From positions 212,528 through 276,527 of the forward strand of contig NZ_JACFAK010000002.1 in assembly GCF_014118685.1 (NCBI RefSeq): a stretch of DNA of 64,000 bases, written 5' to 3'. Made by a program: the position numbers and the translations under genes. This DNA comes from Flaviflexus huanghaiensis (GTDB lineage: Bacteria > Actinomycetota > Actinomycetes > Actinomycetales > Actinomycetaceae). Below, one piece after another: positions 36,064 to 44,576 of this stretch (the stretch's first letter is position 1; each line of letters starts with the position of its first letter). The notes below the pieces were generated by a model. That model was not told where the DNA came from, did no database searches, and worked only from the letters and a program-made list of their open reading frames with translations.

Positions 36064-38565
36064 TCAGTGCGAAATGCCGAACTTTTCGTGCAGTCGGACC
36101 AGCGGCTTGGGTGCCCACCAGTTCCAGCGGCCGAGCAGTGTCATCGTGGCGGGCACGAGGAGCATGCGGACGAGCGTCGCATCGATCGCGACGATGATCG
36201 CGAGGGTGACACCGGCCTGGGTGACGATGACGAGCTCACCGAACACGAATCCGATGAAGACGGCGATGATGATGGCGGCTGCCGAGGTGATGATCCGGCC
36301 CGAGCGCTGTAGGCCCCGTTCGACCGACTCATCATTCGAGTAGCCGGCGTCCCAGTACTCCTTGATGCGGGCGAGGAGGAAGACCTCGTAGTCCATGGCA
36401 AGGCCGAAGCCGAAGGCGAGGCCGATGGCGATGACATAGGATTCCAGCCCGTCGGCCTGGGGGAGACCGAAGAAGCCGTTCTCGAAGATCCACACTGCTA
36501 GGCCGAGGGAGGCCAGCAGTGAGAGGCCGTTGAGGAGGATGGCCTTGAGCGGGACCATGAGGGAGCCTGTCATGAGGAACAGGAGCACGAAAATCGTGAT
36601 GATGATGATCGCGCCAGCGGCGGGGGCACCATCGGCCAGGGACCTGCTGAAGTCGATCTGCATGGCGGCGCTGCCGCCCACCCAGGTCTCGAACTCAGCG
36701 TCGACGGCCCGGATGTCATCGACGTAGCCCTCGACCTCGACAGAGAGCGCGTCCTCGACCGGCAGGTCGACGCCGATCATTGATGTCCCATCGACAGCAC
36801 CATCGGAGACGCTGATCGCCGCCTCGGGGAACATGGTCTTCAGCTCCGCGACGTACGCGGAGTCCGCCACTGTCGTGGGCACCTCATCGGCGAGGATCTG
36901 AATCTCTGGGGTGCGGAAGGCTGGGTATTCCTCGTTGAGAACGGCGATCGCCGCACCTGAGGGGGAGCTCTTCGGGACGTATTCATCGATGGAGGACCTC
37001 ATGTGGAGGTTGCCGAGCGGCAGTGCCATGACGATGAGGATCGCGCCGACAAGGATGAGGATCGGCCAGGGACGGTCGTGGACAAACCGGGCGAGCCGCG
37101 AGAAGAAGCCCTGCTCGGTTGCGGCATCGCCGAATCCGCGGGTCACATTCCGCAGGACCGGGATCCGCGAGAGCACCGAGGGCCTGAGGAGCTTGACCCC
37201 GAAGGCCCGGACCAGTGCCGGTACGAGAGTGAGTGCGGCAAGGACGGCGAGGAGCACGGTGAAGATGCCGCCGATGGCGATCATGTTGAGGATCTGCGCC
37301 TCCATGACCAGAAGCGACCCGATCGAGATGGCGATGATGACGGCGGAGAAGAACACGGTCCGGCCCGCTGTCGCCACGGTTGTGGTCAGTGCCTGGTCCA
37401 TCGCGTCCTTGAGGGTCCTCCGCTGCTCGCGGCTCAGGTCCTTCGGAATGTCGGCACCGTCGCTCCTATACCCGATAGTCGGCAGAAGCCGTTGGATCTC
37501 CTCCCGGTACCGGGAGACAACCAGGAGGCCGTAGTCGATCGAGAGGCCAAGCCCGATGAGGGAGATGATGTTGAGGATGAAGGAGTCGACTGTCGTCACG
37601 TAGGAGAGGACCCAGAGCACGCCCATGCCGACAGCGATCGTCGAGATCGCCCCGACCAGCGGCAGGCCTGCGGCCAGCAGGCCGCCGAAGACGATAACCA
37701 TGAGGAAGAGAGCGATCGGCAGGCCGATCGCCTCGCCGATGATGAGGTCATCCTGGACCTGGGCCATGATGTCGTCCGTGATGAGCTGGACGGACTGGAT
37801 GTAGGCGTCAATGTTCGGGTCGATAGTCTGCAGATCGGCAGTCGTCGCATCGAGTAGGGCGATAACCTCGGCATCGACAGCCTTGTTCTCCGCATCGGAC
37901 AGATCATCATCGAGGGTGATGATGACAATGTGACCATCACCCTCGGTGGACATAAAGCTGCTCGGACTGATGGCGCCCGGCTCGAGCTCGCCGCCCGACC
38001 CGGCGATGAGGCGCTCGAGCTCCGCATCGATCTGGGTGTTGACCTGCTCGATCGCCGCCTCCTTCTCGGCATCGAGCTGAGCCTGGGCGGCAGCTGCTGT
38101 CGCTGGGTCTGCCTGGGCCAGTGCGTCGATCTCAGCCTGCGGCTGTTCAAAGCCCGCGACCACCTCGGCGAGGGCGGCCTGGCGACTCTTCTCGACCTCG
38201 GCGCGGATCTCGCCGACCACGGCGGGGTAGGAGATGACAGATCCGACGCCATCGGTGGCCTCGAGCTCAGCCGACAGGTCGAGGATCGTGTCGGTCGCAT
38301 CCGTTCCCGCCGCCATCTGATCCTCCGGGATGCCGTCGAGGAGGTAGAGGATCCTTTCGCCCCCTGCCTGGCTCTCGTCGAAGACGACGGCTGATTCGCT
38401 GCCGGGGATGACGGGGTTGCCGGTCTCCATGGACTCGAAAAGAGTCCTGCCCCCGAAGCCGGTCAGGGCAGATGCCACTGCGAGGACTATGAGGACGACC
38501 CAGGTACCGATGGTGGTAAGGGGCCGGCGGGAGATCGCAGAACCAAGTTTCGCAAACACACTCAA
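36064..38565 (-). CDS. MMPL-family (RND) transporter
   Basis: A protein of 833 aa if it begins at the TTG at 38565, which has GAGG seven bases upstream; GTG 38559 is an alternative. The frame stays open back to 38709, but the extra 48 residues look non-native. It has two repeats, each with a single helix, an extracytoplasmic domain and five helices, as in MmpL proteins. Core motifs are GLSIDYGLLVVSRYREE in repeat 1 and FGFGLAMDYEVFLLARIKE in repeat 2, each with the conserved Asp-Tyr pair for proton transfer. The first outer domain contains an Ala/Glu/Gln-rich coiled-coil-like stretch. It exports lipids or hydrophobic compounds using the proton gradient; the substrate is unknown. Confidence 0.88.
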   Translation of the reverse strand: MSVFAKLGSAISRRPLTTIGTWVVLIVLAVASALTGFGGRTLFESMETGNPVIPGSESAVVFDESQAGGERILYLLDGIPEDQMAAGTDATDTILDLSAELEATDGVGSVISYPAVVGEIRAEVEKSRQAALAEVVAGFEQPQAEIDALAQADPATAAAAQAQLDAEKEAAIEQVNTQIDAELERLIAGSGGELEPGAISPSSFMSTEGDGHIVIITLDDDLSDAENKAVDAEVIALLDATTADLQTIDPNIDAYIQSVQLITDDIMAQVQDDLIIGEAIGLPIALFLMVIVFGGLLAAGLPLVGAISTIAVGMGVLWVLSYVTTVDSFILNIISLIGLGLSIDYGLLVVSRYREEIQRLLPTIGYRSDGADIPKDLSREQRRTLKDAMDQALTTTVATAGRTVFFSAVIIAISIGSLLVMEAQILNMIAIGGIFTVLLAVLAALTLVPALVRAFGVKLLRPSVLSRIPVLRNVTRGFGDAATEQGFFSRLARFVHDRPWPILILVGAILIVMALPLGNLHMRSSIDEYVPKSSPSGAAIAVLNEEYPAFRTPEIQILADEVPTTVADSAYVAELKTMFPEAAISVSDGAVDGTSMIGVDLPVEDALSVEVEGYVDDIRAVDAEFETWVGGSAAMQIDFSRSLADGAPAAGAIIIITIFVLLFLMTGSLMVPLKAILLNGLSLLASLGLAVWIFENGFFGLPQADGLESYVIAIGLAFGFGLAMDYEVFLLARIKEYWDAGYSNDESVERGLQRSGRIITSAAAIIIAVFIGFVFGELVIVTQAGVTLAIIVAIDATLVRMLLVPATMTLLGRWNWWAPKPLVRLHEKFGISH

Positions 38566-38777
38566 ATTCTCTACCTCACGGCCAGGCAGGGGAACATTCT
38601 TAAGCAATCTCACGCCGACTCTCGTGCGCGCAACAGCCTGCTCGGCACCCGAAGTCCCACCATCCGCACACACGTGGTCCAGGGATGTCGAATGAACTGG
38701 TCTCACCACAAAGGAGCCCCTCGGGTTAATCTGGACAACAAGAGCCAGTCACTGGTGATGATCGCTGAGAAGGATTC

Positions 38778-39845
38778 ATGGTGGAAACACAGGTCGGAAC
38801 CCCGGACGAGTCCGCTCCACGCAAGAGGATGTCGACTGCTCGGAAGACTCTCATCTTCCTCGTCATTGCCGCTCTCGTCTTCGTTGCGGGAGTCGCCGGA
38901 TTCGGTTGGTGGATGCAGAGCCGGTTGGACGGAATGATCGATAGGATCGATGATCCCTTTGCCGCAATTCCCTCACGTCCCGAAGTACCCTCGCAGGTCG
39001 ACGAGCAGGATCAGCAGCCGGTCAACATCCTCGTGCTCGGCTCCGACTCGAGGATCTCGGCTGGCGATCCTTCCCAGTGGCAGATCGGCGCACAGCGCAC
39101 GGACGCCATCATGCTCGTTCATGTCGATGGAGACCGCGAGGGCATCACCGTGACCTCGATCCCGCGAGATACGTGGGTGACCATCCCGGGCTGGGGAAAG
39201 AACAAGATCAACGCCGCCTTCTCCTTCGGCGGCCCGCCTCTCATAATCCAGGCCGTTGAGGACCTGACCGATGTGCGGATCGACCACTTCGTTGTCACTG
39301 ACTTCGATTCGTTCTCGACAATGACCGACGCACTCGGAGGAGTGACCATCAATCTGAGCAAGCCCCTCCAGGTCGGCTCGGAGACACTCTCAGCGGGCGA
39401 GCAGCGGCTCACCGGCGATGAGGCCCTCGTCTATGTCCGCCAGCGCTACGAGCTGAGCGGCGGAGACTTCTCTCGCGTGCAGCGCCAACAGAATTGGATG
39501 CGGTCGATCATGCGGGAAGTCTTCGAGCAGGACATCCTCGGAGATATGGGGAAGCTGACCGACTTCGTGGAAACCGTGGCCCAGTCCGTCACGGTGGACG
39601 AAGGCTTTTCCATCGGAGAGATGCGAAACCTGTTGTTCTCTGCCCGCAATGTCCGACCCGGCGACGTCAACTTCCTGACCATGCCTCACAACGGAGTCGG
39701 TCGCTCAGACAATGGCCAGTCAATCGTGATCTTCGACGAGGTCAACGGCACCGCCCTTTTCGATGCGATGAAGAACGATGTCCTCGGGGAGTACCTCGCC
39801 GAGAACCCCGACGTTGTCACCCGCCTTCCAGCGAATCCGGAGTAG
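38778..39845 (+). CDS. LytR-CpsA-Psr (LCP) family cell-wall glycopolymer ligase
   Basis: A protein of 355 aa with a short basic cytoplasmic N-terminus, one membrane helix (residues about 23-47) and an extracytoplasmic LCP domain. Conserved blocks include LVLGSDSR, QRTDAIMLVHVD, SIPRDTWVTIPGWGKNKINAAF and LVYVRQRYELSGGDFSRVQRQQ. These hold the Arg and Asp residues that bind the polyprenyl pyrophosphate and metal. LCP enzymes transfer finished glycopolymers from the lipid carrier to peptidoglycan. Its position at the head of the polysaccharide locus suggests it attaches that polymer. Divergent from the MMPL gene. Confidence 0.9.
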   Translation: MVETQVGTPDESAPRKRMSTARKTLIFLVIAALVFVAGVAGFGWWMQSRLDGMIDRIDDPFAAIPSRPEVPSQVDEQDQQPVNILVLGSDSRISAGDPSQWQIGAQRTDAIMLVHVDGDREGITVTSIPRDTWVTIPGWGKNKINAAFSFGGPPLIIQAVEDLTDVRIDHFVVTDFDSFSTMTDALGGVTINLSKPLQVGSETLSAGEQRLTGDEALVYVRQRYELSGGDFSRVQRQQNWMRSIMREVFEQDILGDMGKLTDFVETVAQSVTVDEGFSIGEMRNLLFSARNVRPGDVNFLTMPHNGVGRSDNGQSIVIFDEVNGTALFDAMKNDVLGEYLAENPDVVTRLPANPE

Positions 39846-40334
39846 ACCTGGGAGAGTGGGGAGCCGCGATCCGCGGTCGCGGTTCCGAGGGTTTGTGCGA
39901 CCGCGTATCCGCGACGCGGGCATTCATCGGTTCTGATGTGCGACGAACTTTCCTCTGGCCAGCTCACGAGCAGTCACTCTCCGACGCTGAGAGCGTGGAT
40001 CGACTAAATCTCCCATGCTCAACGCATTGCTCCGCTTGTACCTGTCCCACAATGTGGAGAATACAGAATGCGTCTCGCCACGTGTTTGTACTCATTTTCT
40101 TTCGAGCGCCGCGTTCTGTGCAGCTGGGTGAGGCGCCCGAAAACTATCGGAACGTTGATAATTCAACATAAACAACGCGTGTAGGTTGCGGCGCACGCCG
40201 ATTGACGCGCCTAAACAATCGGACGTGCATGGAGGCGCATGGCCAGGCTCATAGCAATATCTGGTTGAGTTTCGTCTGAACCTGGGATTAGCCTGAACGT
40301 GTCCGAAGATAGTCGTAGGTGTGAGGGGTGATCA
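39846..40334 (+). other. Intergenic region upstream of the polysaccharide operon
   Basis: A stretch of 489 bp without a supported gene. Near its start is a small G+C-rich inverted repeat (CCGCGAT / GTCGCGG, about 39,865-39,885) that could terminate the LCP transcript. The second half is AT-richer and should contain the promoter of the polysaccharide operon. AGGGG lies about seven bases before the GTG at 40335. I saw no clear conserved operator. Confidence 0.45.
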
Positions 40335-42218
40335 GTGCGTAAAGCACCGATAAACGAGCGGCTCCATGAGCTGCCGCTGCGACTGAAGGTTTCTGTTCTC
40401 CTGGGAGTTGACGCGCTCGCGTGGCTGCTGGCGCTCCTTACGGTGACGACGCTCCGGTATGACTTCGGACTGAGCGATCCCCAGTGGGCGTGGGCAGTGA
40501 GCTTCACGATCCTCGCGATCGGTATCCACACGTCGAGCTTTGTATTCTCGAATTACCTCAGGGGTCGTAATCGCGTTGCAAGCTTCGATGAGGTCGTCGG
40601 GGTCGCCGCCACCACGCTTTTCATCGTGTTCCCCGTCGGTCTCCTGCTCTCGGCCTTCATCACCGACTTTCCCCGCGCTCTGCCGATTGTCATGCCCCCG
40701 CTGGCCCTCATCTCCATGGGAGCCTTCCGCGGCGTGTACCGACTCTTCGTCCAGCGCTCGCACATGAATAAGGCTGTTGCTGAAGCCGCAGTGCCTGTCC
40801 TCATCTACGGCGCCGGCGAAGCCGGCCGCCAGGTCGCTCAGCTCGTCGATCACGCAGCAGAGGCGCCCTACCGAATCCTCGGTTTCGTCGATGACAGCCG
40901 CGGCAAGCAGATGCTGAGGGTCCGCGACTATCGCGTGCTCGGCACGGGCGATAACCTCATCGACCTCGCAGAGCGCCTGGGCGCGAAGACCGTCATCCTC
41001 GCCATCAGCCAGGCACCGGCGAAGCTCGTTCAAAAGGTCTCGCGCGAGTGCACGGCCCACGGCCTCGACCTCGTCGTCATCCCGACTGTGCGGGAGATGA
41101 TCGGTGGGCGAGTCAGCCTCGACCGGCTGCGCCAGTTCAACGTTGCCGACCTCCTGGGCCGGCGGCCCATCGAGACAGATGTTCGGTCGATCGCGGACTA
41201 CGTCATGGGCAAGCGCGTCCTCATCACTGGAGCCGGTGGCTCCATCGGCTCCGAGCTCGCCCGTCAGCTGCACCGGCTGGGCCCCGAGAAGCTGGTCCTT
41301 CTCGACCGTGACGAATCCGAGCTCCACGCCGTGCGCCTGTCGATTGATGGCGATGGCCTTCTCGACAGCGACGACATCGTCCTCTGCGATATTCGAGAGC
41401 CTGACGCCCTGGAAGCGGTCTTTGACTACCACCAGCCCGAAGTCGTCTTCCATGCAGCCGCCCTCAAGCATCTGCCGATGCTCGAGCGCTACCCGCTCGA
41501 GGGTTGGAAGACAAACACTCTTGGCACCCGTAACGTCCTCGCTGCCGCCCGAAAGTCTGGTGTTGAGCACTTCGTTAACATCTCGACGGACAAGGCAGCG
41601 GATGCCACGAGCGTCCTCGGCATCACGAAGCGGTTCGCTGAGCGCCTGACATCGTGGCATGCGCAAGATGGTGGGCTCACGTACCTCTCCGTCCGCTTCG
41701 GCAATGTCCTCGGCTCACGCGGCTCCGTGCTTTACACGTTCCGGGCTCAGATCGAGCGCGGGGGACCGGTGACGGTCACCGACCCGGATGTCACCCGGTT
41801 CTTTATGACCATCCCCGAAGCCTGCGAGCTCGTCCTCCAGGCCGGCGCCATCGGTAACCCCGGTGAGGTGCTGGTCCTTGATATGGGAGATCCCGTCAAG
41901 ATCGTCGATGTCGCCGAAAGGCTCATCGCCGAATCCGGAAAGGACATCCAGATCAATTACACGGGGCTGAGGGCAGGAGAGAAGCTCCACGAGGTTCTCT
42001 TCAGCTCGTCGGAGCGCAGCCGACCCAGCGAGCACCCCCTCATCAGCACCGTGCGAGTGCCTGAACTCGCCCCAGTGGATGTGCCTGAACACCCCGTTGA
42101 CAGAGAATCCGTTCTCGCGCTGCTCAATGACGATCTTCAGACAACAGCGACAATTCGTGCGGTGGGCGAAATCCACGAGGCGTCCACTGAAGCTACTGCT
42201 AAGGCAGTGAACAGTTGA
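40335..42218 (+). CDS. Membrane-bound UDP-sugar 4,6-dehydratase (PglF/CapD/WbpM type)
   Basis: A protein of 627 aa. The N-terminal 130 residues hold four membrane helices. A first Rossmann-like domain (LIYGAGEAGRQVAQ) and then the catalytic SDR domain (ITGAGGSIGSELARQ near residue 297) follow. The enzyme class removes water from UDP-GlcNAc to give a 4-keto-6-deoxy sugar. The TDK triad is present (NISTDKA near residue 415), but the usual M-G-x-T-K block reads VLGITKR, with Leu where Met is typical. High-GC codon use. Its stop overlaps the aminotransferase start, so the two steps are probably coupled. Confidence 0.9.
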   Translation: MRKAPINERLHELPLRLKVSVLLGVDALAWLLALLTVTTLRYDFGLSDPQWAWAVSFTILAIGIHTSSFVFSNYLRGRNRVASFDEVVGVAATTLFIVFPVGLLLSAFITDFPRALPIVMPPLALISMGAFRGVYRLFVQRSHMNKAVAEAAVPVLIYGAGEAGRQVAQLVDHAAEAPYRILGFVDDSRGKQMLRVRDYRVLGTGDNLIDLAERLGAKTVILAISQAPAKLVQKVSRECTAHGLDLVVIPTVREMIGGRVSLDRLRQFNVADLLGRRPIETDVRSIADYVMGKRVLITGAGGSIGSELARQLHRLGPEKLVLLDRDESELHAVRLSIDGDGLLDSDDIVLCDIREPDALEAVFDYHQPEVVFHAAALKHLPMLERYPLEGWKTNTLGTRNVLAAARKSGVEHFVNISTDKAADATSVLGITKRFAERLTSWHAQDGGLTYLSVRFGNVLGSRGSVLYTFRAQIERGGPVTVTDPDVTRFFMTIPEACELVLQAGAIGNPGEVLVLDMGDPVKIVDVAERLIAESGKDIQINYTGLRAGEKLHEVLFSSSERSRPSEHPLISTVRVPELAPVDVPEHPVDRESVLALLNDDLQTTATIRAVGEIHEASTEATAKAVNS

Positions 42219-43354
42219 CCGACCGGATCTATCTTTCTCCTCCCGACGTGACACAGCTCGAGGAGGACGCCATCGTGCGGGCCTTCCGCTCGGGCTGGAT
42301 CGCCCCGCTCGGGCCTGAGGTCGACGCGTTCGAAGAGGAGCTTGCGGCCTACTGCGATCGCAAGTATGCCGTCGCACTGTCCTCCGGCACGGCTGCCATT
42401 CACCTCGGCCTCCTCGCACTCGGTGTTGTTCCGGGGGACTTGGTCCTCACGTCGACCATGACATTTGCTGCCACAGCGAATGCCATCACCTATACCGGAG
42501 CCGAGCCCATCTTCGTTGACTGCGACGAGACAGGGAATATGGATCCGGATCTCCTTCGCACAGCGTTCGAGACGCTTCGGTCTGAAGGTAAGACAGTCAA
42601 GGCTGTTGTTCCAGTCGACCTGCTCGGCAAGGTGGTCGACCACGATCGGATCGGAGTCATCGCCCGCGAGTTCGGAGCGGTCGTCCTGTCCGATGCAGCT
42701 GAGTCGCTGGGCGCCAGGTACAAGGGGCGATCGTCGGCGGCTTATGGCGATGTCGCAGCGGTGTCCTTCAACGGCAACAAGATTATGACGACCTCCGGGG
42801 GAGGCGCTCTCCTCACGGACGATGCCGATCTTGCTCAGCATGTGCGCTACCTGGCGACTCAGGCAAGACAGCCTGTCCTTCACTACGAGCACACCGACAT
42901 CGGATACAACTACCGTATGTCTAATCTGCTAGCGGCTATCGGAAGGGCTCAACTATCTCGATTAGACGAAATGATGCGAATTCGACGGGAGAACCGACAG
43001 TTCTATACCAGGCTAGTAGAGGATCTTCGGGGAGTTTGTATCTTTGGAGAGCCGTCCGGTATAGACGATGATTGGACACACGACAATTGGTGGTTGACCT
43101 CATTGCTGATCGACAGCGACGTTGCCGTTCTTGATCGGGAAGCTGTCGTTTCGGCTCTTTCAGACGAAGACATAGAGGCTCGGCCCCTTTGGAAACCGAT
43201 GCACGTCCAACCGATTTTTAGTGTTCACAGACGATTTGTTGACGGTGCGGGTGAGTCGTTATTTCGTGCAGGAGTATCCCTGCCCAGCGGTTCGAGTCTG
43301 TCCCCTGCCAGCAGGGATCGCATTGGAGCTCTTTTAAGTGAACTTTGGAAATGA
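42215..43354 (+). CDS. DegT/DnrJ/EryC1 family sugar aminotransferase (PglE-like)
   Basis: A PLP-dependent enzyme of 379 aa. SGTAAIHLGLLALGV near residue 57, DAAESLGARYKG, and VSFNGNKIMTTSGGG (Lys189, the PLP lysine) identify the family. With the preceding dehydratase it would produce a UDP-4-amino-4,6-dideoxy-sugar such as the precursor of bacillosamine or legionaminic/pseudaminic-type sugars. It starts with TTG and overlaps the previous gene (TTGA). Codon use changes sharply near base 42,900 (residue about 229): GC-rich host-like before, AT-richer after. The gene is intact across that point. Confidence 0.9.
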   Translation: MTDRIYLSPPDVTQLEEDAIVRAFRSGWIAPLGPEVDAFEEELAAYCDRKYAVALSSGTAAIHLGLLALGVVPGDLVLTSTMTFAATANAITYTGAEPIFVDCDETGNMDPDLLRTAFETLRSEGKTVKAVVPVDLLGKVVDHDRIGVIAREFGAVVLSDAAESLGARYKGRSSAAYGDVAAVSFNGNKIMTTSGGGALLTDDADLAQHVRYLATQARQPVLHYEHTDIGYNYRMSNLLAAIGRAQLSRLDEMMRIRRENRQFYTRLVEDLRGVCIFGEPSGIDDDWTHDNWWLTSLLIDSDVAVLDREAVVSALSDEDIEARPLWKPMHVQPIFSVHRRFVDGAGESLFRAGVSLPSGSSLSPASRDRIGALLSELWK

Positions 43355-44034
43355 GGGTGGGCGTGATGTCGAGTATTCGCAAAGTTACGGACCAAACAGA
43401 GCCCAAAACCCAGATCTACCGCGATCATGGTAAGAGGCTCTTTGATGTGCTTGGAGCCCTCGCTGGTATCGTTATTCTCGCTCCAGTGTTCGCGGGGGTC
43501 GCGCTGACGATTCGCGTAAGTATGGGAAGTCCAGTGCTTTTTAGACAAGTAAGGCCGGGCCAGAACGAGCGTCTTTTCACGCTACTTAAGTTTCGAACGA
43601 TGGTCGAAGGTACTGGCCCCGACCGAGATCGCGTCACAGTCCTAGGAAAATTCCTTCGGTCGTCATCACTCGATGAGCTGCCCCAGCTTCTGAATATTCT
43701 CAAGGGAGAGATGTCGTTCATAGGCCCACGACCATTAACGGTCAAATATCTCGACTTTTATTCGGAGGTCGAACGACAACGGCATCAAGTACGCCCCGGC
43801 ATAACAGGCCTTGCTCAAATCAGTGGCCGCAACGCGCTCCAGTGGGAGGATAGGTTCGGGTTGGACATTGCGTACGTTGAGGGTTTGAGTGTGCGCATGG
43901 ACGTTGCCATCCTGCTTCGTACTATTCGCAAGGTTGCGTCTAGGAACGGCGTTACTATCCGCGAAGAAGGGACAGTGCAGGATTTTGATGTCCACCGGAG
44001 CTTGGACACTAAAGAGAAGGGGTCCCTCGAATGA
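43351..44034 (+). CDS. Phosphoglycosyl transferase (PglC/WcaJ-type initiating enzyme)
   Basis: A protein of 227 aa from the ATG overlapping the previous stop (ATGA); ATG 43366 with AGGG upstream is an alternative. It has one N-terminal membrane segment (RLFDVLGALAGIVILAPVFAGVALT), then the monotopic PGT core: GSPVLFRQVRPGQ, FTLLKFRTM, SSLDELPQLLNIL and MSFIGPRPL. This is the small monotopic type (PglC). It transfers a sugar-1-phosphate from its UDP form to undecaprenyl phosphate, starting the repeat unit. Probable substrate: the UDP-4-amino sugar made by the two preceding genes after acylation. Confidence 0.92.
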   Translation: MRVGVMSSIRKVTDQTEPKTQIYRDHGKRLFDVLGALAGIVILAPVFAGVALTIRVSMGSPVLFRQVRPGQNERLFTLLKFRTMVEGTGPDRDRVTVLGKFLRSSSLDELPQLLNILKGEMSFIGPRPLTVKYLDFYSEVERQRHQVRPGITGLAQISGRNALQWEDRFGLDIAYVEGLSVRMDVAILLRTIRKVASRNGVTIREEGTVQDFDVHRSLDTKEKGSLE

Positions 44035-44576
44035 ATCTGTATGACCGCAGCTTAGTGCTCAGGGCGGTAGAACCATCCGACGCGGACACGCTTTACGCGA
44101 TGCTGGCTGACCCCGATTTGGAATCTTCAGTGATTGGTTGGTCTGGACCGGTTTCCCTTGCCTCCCAGGATAGGTGGATCAGGAATATCCAGCCGCACGA
44201 GTTTCGATTTATGGTCGAATACGAAGGTAGCCCAGCTGGAATGGTTCGGATCGACCCTGTCGATTTCAAGAACCGGACTGGGACGGTAAATATAAAGCTT
44301 GTCCCGGGGAGCCGAGGGCGGGGAATCGGTCGTAAGGCTTTAAATCTGCTCCTCAGGTACATGTTTGACGAACTGGGGCTCGAGGTCGCAGTGGCGGATG
44401 TTCTTGAAGGTAATCGGGCGTCGAGAGCTCTCTTTAAGAGCTTAGGCTTCGTTCAGGAGGGAGTCCTGCGTGCTCGGATTTTCAAAGGTGGAGCCCGCCA
44501 TTCGGTTGTGATGTACTCGCTCCTGAGGAGCGAATTTCGGTCTTCAACAGGTCCACAGAAGGCTGAGGTCGAATGA
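44031..44576 (+). CDS. GNAT N-acetyltransferase, probable amino-sugar N-acetylase
   Basis: A protein of 181 aa of the RimL/PseH-like GNAT type. Motif A is VPGSRGRGIGRKALNLLLRYMF near residue 88-108 and the end of the domain is EGNRASRALFKSLGFVQEG. In the context of a dehydratase and an aminotransferase it probably acetylates the free 4-amino group of the UDP-sugar, doing the job done by PglD in other bacteria; PseH is a GNAT precedent. It overlaps both neighbours by four bases (ATGA). Confidence 0.82.
   Translation: MNLYDRSLVLRAVEPSDADTLYAMLADPDLESSVIGWSGPVSLASQDRWIRNIQPHEFRFMVEYEGSPAGMVRIDPVDFKNRTGTVNIKLVPGSRGRGIGRKALNLLLRYMFDELGLEVAVADVLEGNRASRALFKSLGFVQEGVLRARIFKGGARHSVVMYSLLRSEFRSSTGPQKAEVE

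Noticed and set aside
38566..38709. N-terminal extension of the MMPL transporter
   Set aside because: The extra 48 residues do not look like the family N-terminus, and the TTG at 38565 has the better ribosome site.
40332..41666. 444-codon minus-strand frame opposite the sugar dehydratase
   Set aside because: Antisense shadow in a GC-rich gene; no motif.
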